DNA of 64,000 nt from Rhipicephalus microplus (taxonomy: Eukaryota > Arthropoda > Arachnida > Ixodida > Ixodidae): the NCBI RefSeq assembly GCF_043290135.1, contig NC_134709.1, positions 105,728,145 to 105,792,144 of the forward strand, read 5' to 3'. The notes beneath the pieces are model-generated. The model had not been told where the DNA came from. It ran no database searches and saw only the letters and a program-made list of their open reading frames with translations. Position 1 is the stretch's first letter, and each line of letters opens with the position of its first letter. A program made the position numbers and the translations under genes. Positions 53,867 through 64,000 of this stretch are shown piece after piece.

Positions 53867-56800
53867 AAAGAGCAACAGTGTTAAAGAGCTCGTTTTGCAG
53901 AAATTCCGTCATTTCTATCGGTTTTGGCGTCATCGGCTGTGAGTAAAAAAATATTATATGCGTCACCAAAGTATTCATAACTATGTAACTAGAATAAATA
54001 ATAAAAAAATCTTGGATCAGAGTAGGAATTGAACCCGGGTCGTTTGGGTCTAAGTCGAAATCGCCCATGCGTCATTTCAGTGTCAAGCGGATTTTCTACG
54101 ACATGGCCAATAGTCTGCATGTGAATAAATTGAAAATTACTTCCTCTGCTTGGAAATGTAGTTAAAGTGACCCATGCTTTACAAGCACACTCGTCCATAT
54201 GCATGCTTCACAATGCAACATAAAGATAATTAGTAATAATGCGTGATACAAGCGCCCATGCTAATCAGGCGTCAGAACATGTGAATATCATAATGACTTC
54301 GTGGTTTAAAGCCAGTAAACCACTACAAAACGCGCACACGCTATTGCGCCTGTTTTCTTAGGCTATGCTAACGGTGCACATAGTTGGTTCGCAAAGGTTT
54401 CATGCATTAAATGTGGGAAGTAGGCACTATCGGAACAGAACATCGCTATCGCGTTGAACTCCTAAAGGCGAAGATTTAGGGTCGCCTATTTTTTAACAAC
54501 CATTAAAATCTTGTTCTGCTTTTATCAAATAAGCCAACACCGACACGTCAACCGCAAGAGCATAGGCAGACGTTTTTTAGCGGAGGGGAAGGGGGAGGGG
54601 CACTTTTTTGATGAGGTCCTTTTTCGTCGAGTATGTCATAGAGGAAAAAATATGGAAAGGGGGAAGGCATGGTCCGGGTGCAGTGCCGCTACATGGCTAC
54701 GCCATCGGTCGAACCGTATGGCTATCATGATGTTTAATTTTTTTACTGTGTTTACAGAATTTGGCTGATGGATTTCTTGGACTCTTTCGAATTAGGCGCA
54801 CGGTGGCACGCCCGATGCCAAGTACTGAATAACTATATCCGAATTATAAAAAAACAAAGAAAGGGCACGATGATAGCTTGCGATGAACAATCCGTGAGCA
54901 GGACTTGTGTCGAGACTTCTCTTCTTCAAAGCTAGAACGGAACTGATTTATTTAGAGCTAGCGTGTCTATGCTTCGTACCCTCTTCTTAATGCATAAGTA
55001 ACTATATGAAGATGATGCGAAAGATATCGCGTCGACAGACCCTTTTGTGAAAAGTTGCCCCATCATCGAAATTGAAGTCATGGAGGTTCTCGGATAACAG
55101 GCGGAGACAGTTTTGCAACTATACGTGGCAAGGAGCTTCCTAGGCGTAGGACCACCATGATATTCTAAGAAGTGGTTCAGCACAGCAAAATATTACTTGG
55201 TGTATGTTGATACACCCAGTTATTTTTGGGGCCCGCGAAGGATGGCCAGTCAGTAGACGGCGCCCGACGAAAATGAGAGTTAATGAAATGAGGCTGCTCA
55301 GACGCGGACTAAGCCGTTCTCCTCGGAACGCATCATTGTCGTCGAACCCCGTGAGCCTTTGTTCACCGCACCTTCTCTAGGGACTTGCCCGCACGGCGGT
55401 AGCGTTCTCATGGTGAGCCAGACTCAGAATTGACGTCGCTGTCGCGACAAGGCTCCCGACAAGATAATGTGGTGCAATGCTTTTACAATACGTGTGGATA
55501 TACGGCATAATCGTGTCTACTAACGCCAGACAGCCGACCCGCCACCTAGATAGGCTTGTTGTCGCACGAAAGTATCATTTAGGCCGTACGTTGTAGAAAT
55601 GACGGAATTCTTCTTAACCGATGCTCGGAGGATAGCAATGTGTGGGAACGCAGAGGCGGAGACCCAACTCTGAGAAAAGGGCAGTTTGCTACTTTGGTGG
55701 AGCATTGGGTAGAGGTTCAATCCAAGAGGCTGTCTCAGATGAGACGGGAGGTATTCAACGAAGAGAAAATGAAGAGAATGGGGATTGGTGCTCGAGAACG
55801 AGATGGTTAAACGGGGACATAGGTCGTGCTTAGGGCAGACACTGATCCAAGGGTGATACTACTTTGAGGAGGATAGAGGTCGTGCTTAGCGCATACTCTA
55901 ATCTAAGGTTGGTACTGCATCAAGAAGTTGGTGTCGATGTGTGGGGTATACGAAGGGCTCGGCAAGAAACGCCGACGCTACTATTATTACAGGCCAGTGC
56001 TTGCTGTGCGGTTGGTTTAGTGGCCACACCGGCATTCGTTTGTAATAAAGTGTCAGCGTGTAATTATATCGAAGTTTGCCAGATAGTGAGCAAGCAGTCC
56101 AGTTATTCAATGCGTCATCGTGATTACCTGAGCCATCGGGATTTCTTCCATCATCCCAGTCCTAACTTACCCCCTTCATCGGAGGCCGGGAATCACCCCT
56201 CAAAAGAAGTGCGCTTCCATCAGTGACAACAACCTCGCAAAATATTCTTGCATTTATCCCAAGAATACAATTGCGTATATCACCTTAGACTTTAGGATTG
56301 TTATACGGACAGTCTTGTATTCCAGCATTTCAACCTAATTGTGCTTCTGTTTGTGCACACCTCTCTCACAGTTAAATTATACTCAACGCGTTCTGATTTT
56401 CTCGTCTTTACATAGCACTAAATCTGATTTTGGAGCAATGTGGGAAAACTGAGAAAACAGACTCCAAATATTTACAGTAATGGGGATTAGTAATTTATAA
56501 ACAGCGATAAAGTGCATATTTTCTCCAAAAAATAATTATAGCCTGCAAGAAACACCCCGCGAATTTGAAGAAAGAAGCATAGTAAAGAACGGATACAATG
56601 AAAAGATGCACCCCGAACAAAGATATCTCGATGGCCCCCATAAAGGCTTTTCTCGTTCTTTAAAGCTGTTAGTCCATTTGGGGGGTGGCTTAATGCCGGG
56701 TTGCTCAGAGTTGGAGCTGCTCTAACCAGTTTAACCTTCACCCAGTTGTACTGTTTTATTTTTTTAGTTGGACAAACGTTGATAATTTCATTTGTTGAGC

Positions 56801-58520
56801 TCGTTTTCTATTCCCGCAGCACTTTAGATGTGACATTTTGTGAGAAGATATCCCAGCTCCACCGCAAGGGTAATTGAATGCGTGCGGTAGCAACAAACTA
56901 AGTAGGCAAAATTTTTACATGCAGTGTTGCGTAACTCTACAAGACGCTGCTGCAACAGAACACAGCTATTTGTGGTAGGAAAGGGGAATCCGCACAGCCG
57001 CTTCTCGTTGAGAGCGAAGAACGTAGAAGGGTATACTAGCCGTCTGCTCATGTCTGTCAAGATAGCATTTGCCACCACGTCTTTGTAGTCAACGTTCCCA
57101 GCCGCTGCTCGAACGCTCCTCACCCACCCCCACCTTCAACTCCACGTCTTTTAATGTGCCCTCAAAGCAAACAGGGCGTTTACTCTTTGCTTCAGCGGCA
57201 TTTGATGACATGCTTCACCCCTGGGTTAATTTTATCGCATGAGCTCTCTGATCAACGAAGATGGGCCGATACTTCAGATCAGCCGTGTTCGTCCCCGCCG
57301 TCCACGTGCTTTTACCCATACGTAGATCATACGGTACACAGGGGAATAACGTCGATGGGGAATTCTTCTTTCATGGCTATGACGGTGATGGGGACGTCGA
57401 TGGCAAGAACCTATCAATAGTGCCCATATGGTTGATATCGCGATAACACACGGTTAAGATAAAACACCAAATTATAGGTTTACTCGAATGCTATTTTTGT
57501 AGCCTCTCCGAAGAAGCCCTACAGATTGACATAAGTTCCGATCTCATAGACAGGACAGACGTCTCGTCATTTTATTTGGCATATCCAACGTAACATGGGG
57601 ATCAATGTACGGCGAAGGATACGCAAGAGCGTTACCTTGTTCTACCTTTTTATTTAGGCCACACATTACGAAATCACGCTAAATACATGTAAAAATCTCG
57701 TCGCTCAGACATGTTGAACGGTAGCGTATACTTTAAATACTCAAATGTTTATGGTTGTGCAACGATGCTAACAGCAACATGGTTATTACCAACACCGAAG
57801 AGGTAAGCGGATATGTAGCGCTTGTGCTTGTGAGGGTGGTAAATCTGGTTAGTGGTGCGTAGACCAACTTCAGCGGATGATAATGAAGTGTATAACTGAT
57901 GCTAAGCAAACGTAAATCGTGTGCAATAGGAGTTCATGTGATGTTTATAAATTTCAATGGCCAGCAACGCAACCATAATTGCCATTTCGCTAATAATAGG
58001 GTGTTTTTCCGAAGTAGTTCCGAGACCTGACGCAGCGCTGTGGTACTACACTTGATTGCTTCGCAGAATGCTGGGTTTCTATTCCTGCTGGGATCTAATA
58101 TCTAACTTTTGCATTCATCGGGCCTTCTCGCTTCACAATTTCTTGGCACTATTGCACTTACATTACGAATCTCTGTTCCCGCCGCTTCAGGGTGAACAAA
58201 CTGTCAATCTCATATGTTGCATACCACCCCACGTGGTATGGGGGTATGTGCCACATATGTGTGGAGGAAAAGATTTTGCGACGTACGTATACGCAACGTG
58301 AATTGCAAGTTATTCATGATTTGACCCGTCAAACTTATTCGACAAGCCTACTTATCCTTGATACAAATTCGGGTTTACCCCAAGATAAGGAGACGATACA
58401 CGTTGCCGCTGAAGATATTGCAGAATATGATAAACGGTGATATATACTACGTATATCGCCTCCTTATGTACTGAAAAAAATAGTATGGGATACACGGCGA
58501 TATATACATACGTGGGTGGC
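53867..58520. other. Anonymous DNA with a short duplicated segment
   Basis: No gene is recognised. A diverged direct duplication of about 55 bp lies at 55819-55873 and 55875-55928 (AGGTCGTGCTTAG core). A 42-codon open stretch just before it (QFATLVEHWVEVQSKRLSQM) looks protein-like, but I cannot assign it. An 8-bp stem, CATACCAC/GTGGTATG, is at 58219-58239. Confidence 0.3.
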
Positions 58521-58800
<280 letters not shown>

Positions 58801-60012
58801 AAAACGTATAATTTCACACTTACTATGCTTTGCTTCTCTACTCTGCTTTGCTTCTCTACTCTCTAATTGTAGGGACCTGAGAGAGCAAAACTAAATCATG
58901 AAAACGTGGAATAAGTTGACACTACCATACACGTACGAAAAAACGAAGGAGCTTTGTTCACCTAATTTGAGGAACTTTTTTTTTCCGTATTTACTCAGAT
59001 CTCACAGGTATTAACAAAAACTTGTACATTTTTCCTTCTCACTTCATCTCTATGCGTTGTGATTATGACTATAAGGTACTTGAAACATGATGCCGCACAA
59101 ATTTATTTCATTATTCAATCTTTCCTCACACCTCCACGCTTTGGAACAGACTTCATAAAGGTATAGCAGATTGTAAAACACTTTCGCAGTTACAGCTGTT
59201 TTTACACACAAATTTTCCATATGTCGCATCTTTGTTGCATACACCACTTTGTTATTAGCTCATTCTATTATCTTTGTCTTTGTGTAAACATATGTGCTTT
59301 TACGTGATTATTCATGTTACCCCCCTGCAATAATGCCCTCGTGGTGCTGCAGGTAAATCTATAAATAAAAAAAAACTTGATCAAGCGTTGGTTTCCTTTG
59401 GACGTATAAAATTATAAAGCAGAAATTTCTGATGTAGTTATTAAGACTGTGATAAGCGTGAAGTACTTGAAAATGCACTAAACAGTTATGAAACTAACAC
59501 ACTGGCATAATATTTCAGCTGATTGCATTAGCATTTTCTTCGGCAGTCTTTATTTGTAGGTATCAACATAACTGCAATTATGTACACCGGCACGCCTGCT
59601 GTATACTCCCAGAATGTCGCTTGCGCGAGAATACGAGGTAATCATTAGGCATTTACGCACATATACAATGAACAAGTCATCATGACTCTTCTGTACATGT
59701 TGATCAGTAGCAAGTGCGAAAAACGGCTATTACGTAAAAAAAAAACTCAGCAGTAACAGCCGGATATCTGCGGTGCTCCTACAGTCCATTTGATATTTTC
59801 CCGAAATAAAATGAGAATTTTTCAGAAAACTTTGTGCTCAAGCCAATTTGCACATGTCATTCATTTCTCGCAAGCCATCGGTTAGCATCGAATAAAGTTG
59901 CCATTGTTATTTAGAAAGGAAGATCGAGTCTGTGTTGACTGTGTTACTTCCAAACATAAAGCTGAACGTCATGTTCACTGAATAAATAGTCAATATATTA
60001 GCAATGAGGACA
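58801..60012. other. Anonymous AT-rich DNA
   Basis: No gene or element is recognised. There is a small TGCTTTGCTTCTCTACTC direct duplication near 58828-58861. Confidence 0.4.
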
Positions 60013-60083
60013 GTCTGGATCAGCGTGGGTACTGTACTCATTTAGGAATCAGAAAGTGGCAAGTTCGAATCCCTTAGGCAGAC
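60013..60083 (+). other. tRNA-like sequence
   Basis: 71 nt with terminal GTCTG (60013-60017) and CAGAC (60079-60083) able to pair, GGATCAGCGTGG as an A-box-like arm and AAGTTCGAATCCC (60061-60073) as a B box. The anticodon arm does not fold cleanly, so this is probably a tRNA pseudogene or a SINE head and not an active tRNA. Confidence 0.35.
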
Positions 60084-60307
60084 GATTTGTTAATGCGTCA
60101 TTGTGCTATATGGGATTTTTTTACTGATGGCAAATAATCAACCCCGTGTCATAGCTGTAGAGCCGTTCTGCGTTGTGTACCCGGCACTTCCCAGTAACAA
60201 GCCGCTACAGTGTCCCGGCATCCAACGAAATACTGGGTCCGTAACTGGGCAAGGCACTGGACGCTGGTACCCAGTGGCATAGGGTTTTGCAATTGTCACG
60301 GTCAGCA

Positions 60308-60650
60308 TGCAGTAAAACTACACTACCAATCTAAAGCTACAAAACAAAGAGCGCTCATAAGACCAGCGATACAACATGCAGGTTCATTCCAATTGAAGGC
60401 TTCCTTGTAAACCAACGGTACAAAAGAGGTAAGGTACGAATGCAGTAAAAGTATACTACCGTCTCAAAGCTTAACAAAATGTGTTTAATGAAAAGCGGTG
60501 ATACAACATATTGCATCAACTAAACTGAAGGCTTCATTATAAGCCTGTGTATGACCGTGGTGTGACAGGACCTAATAAAGCTACACTGCAACCTCATTGC
60601 TTAACACTGAGTGTTTGATGAAAAGTGACGCTACAACATATTTGCAAAGC
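60308..60650 (+). repeat. Three diverged tandem units of about 130 bp
   Basis: Units start near 60309, 60442 and 60571. Each begins with an (A/G)TAAAACTACACTACCAA-like block, followed by a (G/A)CGATACAACAT(G/A)-like block and, in the first two, a GAAGGCTTC block. They lead directly into the repeat that resembles 16120-16800. Confidence 0.6.
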
Positions 60651-60654
60651 TTGG

Positions 60655-61290
60655 AAACCTTGGAATCGTGGCAGTCGTTTTTGAAGACGATAGTCTTTGT
60701 TGGGGACCTTCGACGCAAAACTTTGATCTGTCTGTTTGTCTGTACATTTGTCTGTTTGTTCACTCCTAACAGCATCGGGTACTTGAAACACACGACCCCA
60801 TTCGCAGCGCCCACCAATGTTGCTCAAGGCTGAGCGCTTATGCTTGTGCGATTGTCAACTAAAAAAATTGTTGCACATGTCTGGTGCACCATAACAACAC
60901 GCATATATTTTGCATGTGCGTCTTTTACTAGAAAATTCATATATAAGTAATTTTAGGGACCGTAGCGCTCATCACGCTGCGCTGACCATGCAACGCTTGC
61001 ACGGAATGGTGAGAGTTTTCAACGCTTTGCTAAGACGAGACCGTGGTGGCACCTACCCGTCGCCTTGAGTTCTACACGTTATCACCTGTAAGATGGGCGC
61101 ACACACGCGTCTCAAAGCCACGCGCGTTGTTTTCTAAAAAAAAACTGCCAGAAGGTGCTCATGTCTCACGTACGACGTGACTTAATGCGCTTGTTCGCCT
61201 CCGCTGCACGCTCGGGGCACTCTAACGCAGCGCCTCCAGAATACCACTCACCGATTTTCTTGCGCAGAACGTCAAATAAATGCCATGTTC
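60655..61290 (+). repeat. Unclassified interspersed repeat, copy B
   Basis: The reverse-complement partner of 16120-16800. Shared blocks include GACGATAGTCTTTGTTGGGG-like (60686-60705), GTGGTGGCACCTACCCGTCG (61041-61060) and AGAATACCACTCACCGATTTTC (61239-61260). No coding region is seen. Confidence 0.6.
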
Positions 61291-61461
61291 CCTCTCTCCT
61301 CACGCAAGACTATCGTCTTTCAACGACATTTGCAGAAACATGCAAATACGAAGCAATTTTTTATTTCAAATTTCTTATTGATTCCAATACCAGAAAGTTG
61401 CATAAGTTAGTGTACATAAGGAGGTTGCAAAGTCGAAGTCTGTATAGAGATCTACGGAATC

Positions 61462-61508
61462 TCTTGTAATCATATGGTGGTTTTGGGACGTTAAACCCCA
61501 CTTATCAA
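61462..61508 (+). mobile_element. 3' fragment of a Ruka-type SINE
   Basis: Only the final part remains: TCATATGGTGGTTTTGGGACG, TTAAACCCCAC and TTATCAACTG. No head or TSD can be identified. Confidence 0.7.
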
Positions 61509-62350
61509 CTGTATCGAGATATCCTGTTAAGAGCAGATTTCGAATAGAACTGCACCAACATCGTTGTGTAAACGGCATCCACGACGAGGAGCTGGTGGAG
61601 TTTTTTTTCAACGTCTTGCTATGGCATTCACTTCCCGCTTGTGGCAAAACGTTTTTTATAGACGCACAAGTAATCGTAAAGCTCTACGTAATTCAAAAGT
61701 ATGTGTAGGCGTCGCGATATGGCGCTGTTCTAGTCGGCTGCATGCAACTTCGTGCTTCTCAGAATTTCGTGGAAACAAAAACTCTGCCCGCAAAGGAGCT
61801 ATAATGGTCACTTCACCGGTAAGAAGTGGCTAAAATTGACTGAAATTTCGCTGAAGTTTCAAGAAGCATGTGTGCACTATTGTGAATGTCTTTAAAGCAT
61901 TGCTTTCCTCACCTATACACAGACTATTTTTATGAAGGAGTTCAAGGGCTTCAAAGCGCTGACTTTTTTACATTCCATGTTTCTGTATATAGATTCACCC
62001 TACGTAATACCAGCAGTGCAGACAATGGCTGAACAATAAATGAAATTATCAAACAAACACAAACGCCTACTCATTATAATGTCGATTCAGTAACGCATAG
62101 CAGATATACAGGTCCAGCTTAACACCTAGCATCATTAAACAAAGAGAGGACTGGCATTACGCAAACCAACCTAGTGCATATTCATCCCGGTATGTTGTAG
62201 TAGCCAGTAGAAATTGGTACAGTAGAAGTTGGTATGAGACCACAACAAAGGTCGTTTTAACACCGTAGTTGTTCGTTGCCGCTGGTGCTTGTAATCACTT
62301 TCGCGTGAAGTAAAAAATGAACAAGCTAAATTAAAAACACTTAGGACTCA

Positions 62351-62413
62351 TGGGATTCAATCCAGAATTCTCTCCATGTCGCTCCCGTGCATTACCACTG
62401 AGCCACGCCATTT
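62351..62413 (-). other. tRNA-like sequence (minus strand)
   Basis: In minus-strand sense, GGCGTGGCTCAGTGGTAATG gives a normal A-box arm and CTGGATTGAATCCCATGAG gives a T-arm with a B box. The anticodon arm and acceptor stem are poor. It is best read as a tRNA pseudogene or a SINE head. Confidence 0.4.
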
Positions 62414-64000
62414 TTTTTCATCTGATACAAATTAGGTTTAAGCATCACATAGTCAACAAAATACCTAATGGCGCCTCGAAAAGTACAATAGGCATTGCAA
62501 AACAAATCACGCAAAACACCGCGTTCTGAAGGGGTCTTCCAGCAGTGCCTTTCGAGAGCTCTGGATACCAGTACGGCTGCAACTGCAGTTCTTCATCAAA
62601 GTCTTCACAGTCTTCACAGTTCCTAAATGTCTGTACAATCATTTGTGGAAAGTTTTATTGCAAAGACGCCATTTTTTCTGCAAACCTGTCTAACACGGTA
62701 ATTTTTTCTCAGTCTTCATGCCCAGTCACAAGTGCATCTCAACTGGTATATCATTGCATTTAACAAAGGCATATCAGAGCGCCTTTATAAATGCCATTTT
62801 GTTATTGAAACTGTGTTTCAAACGGACCCTAAACAGGCTTCACGTCTGGAAGGAAATGACATTATTAAGAGAAAAAAAGCATGTTGGAACAGCAAACGAA
62901 TTACTTCGCATCACACACTGCCAATTGCTTACGAAAAAACAACAATTTTTGTAATAACAAATTCTCTGCCTCTTCGCAGCACTTTCTACTGGTGCTGACT
63001 CTAATATGAAACCTTTTTGTGCATCGATACCCCTCCATTTGAGAAAAGTTCAATAAGCTTAGATACCTGGTCATAAAGGGCTACTACTAAACGAAATTAC
63101 TGATACTTTCATGAAGTCATCCATAAGTGGGCCAACTTGGCCTCTTTTTCCTCGACTCTCCTAGGTGACGGCGATTCCGTAGGCGCAATTTCGTAGGCAT
63201 AACATTGTGAAAAACTTTTTAAGTAAAACACTGACAAATTCCACCATCAGCACTGATATAAAAAGCACCAATTACTTAAATAAACACATAAACTAGAAGC
63301 AGAAGTTATGAGGCTGCGTTTTCGGGTGCCGAAACGAAATTTCTATCAACAAAAGTCTGATCGTCCTCTCCTTCTAATGTGCACATTCCGTATCAAGCAA
63401 GAAACTATAAAACGCTTCTTTTGGACCTGTAGGCAATTTACCAGAGCTCAATATTTTAAGTTAGAGAGTTCTTTAGTGCTATTGAAATAATTTTTCCCTT
63501 CCATAGTTTTGCCTTTTGGAGCATCTATTTCTGGGTTGGCCAGTTCAAACATTTGCATGACTGTTCTTATTTCCCTGAATGAAACCAAACGACTAACAAA
63601 CTAATATAATTTATTATTTTCTCTGTCGAATGATGAGTAACTTTAACTTTATTACTTATGTATGGATTTAGTTATTTAGTTCCTACTGGAAAAATGTATC
63701 GTGTACATATGACTGAGAATCAAATTTTCGCATGCATCTGTATTGTTTTTATTTATAACCTTCAATACTTATTATTTCTATGACATGTTATAAGAAGACT
63801 AAACTGTTCGCCTATCCCTAACCGTGGTTATAGGCCGAGGGAGAACGTGAACAAAAATAAGAATACCTCCCTACAATACAAATAGCATGATGTTTTATGC
63901 CATCATGCGTACCATGTAAGCGTGGCTATAGCAGTGACACAAAGAGTGTTTACAAAAGGCTCTCTAAAAAGGCCGCTCTCCCAGGCTTCTCTGTGACTGC
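62414..64000. other. Anonymous AT-rich DNA to the end of the window
   Basis: Frames of 60-90 codons occur on both strands, but none shows a motif I recognise. No repeat boundary is supported. Confidence 0.4.

Noticed and set aside
54014..54085. tRNA-like sequence on the minus strand (B box CCGGGTTCAATTCC)
   Set aside because: The T-arm is plausible, but no A box, anticodon arm or pairing acceptor end could be found.

Overview
The window is about 64 kb of AT-rich eukaryotic DNA that looks like hard-tick (Ixodida, probably Metastriata) genome. The case rests on several copies of a tRNA-headed SINE whose body I recognise as the tick Ruka-type family, on I-, CR1- and CR1/L2-like LINEs of the kind common in tick genomes, and on long TATC microsatellites. 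No prokaryotic operon, rRNA gene or CRISPR array is visible. I see no confident complete host protein gene. The best candidate is a small spliced minus-strand gene at 10042-11129 with a CpG-rich upstream region.

Layout. 1-3211: repeat fragments and anonymous DNA. 3212-5470: 5'-truncated I-clade LINE with RNase H (minus). 5471-10041: quiet, probably single-copy DNA. 10042-11480: candidate host gene and promoter. 11530-14697: two minus-strand SINEs with target-site duplications (TSDs). 16120-17275: unclassified interspersed repeats. 17301-27440: a nest of minus-strand elements, namely an I-clade LINE containing a SINE, the 3' piece of a CR1-type LINE, a CR1/L2-type LINE carrying a 2A-like motif, a 196-bp duplicated CR1 endonuclease piece, and the 5' part of the CR1 LINE. 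27504-37368: a possible TIR-bounded element with palindromic minisatellite arms, interrupted by a plus-strand LINE with tandem TATA-bearing 5' UTR monomers (27799-32916) and a minus-strand RNase H LINE with an 11-bp TSD (34330-36889). 38080-43622: an I-clade LINE split by a complete but dead Ty3/gypsy LTR retrotransposon (39148-43323, 4-bp TSD). 44349-46030: a TATC microsatellite followed by a ~147-bp tandem array. 46885-49700: two decayed LINE 3' regions. 50115-64000: tRNA-like duplications, a diverged SINE, overlapping hairpins, a GATA microsatellite and repeat copies in otherwise anonymous DNA.

The elements can be ordered in time from their nesting. The Gypsy element is younger than the LINE it split, and SINEs sit inside two of the LINEs. 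Every retroelement reading frame that I followed is broken (frameshifts, nonsense codons, or lost catalytic Asp residues), so nothing here looks autonomously active. The most distinctive observations are the palindrome-armed composite at 27.5-37.4 kb, the TATA-terminated 5' UTR monomers in two unrelated LINEs, the 2A-like motif, the apparent LINE-LINE chimera at 23.8-24.0 kb, and two mutually exclusive hairpins at 53.8 kb. All family names come from recognition of motifs and not from a database search.
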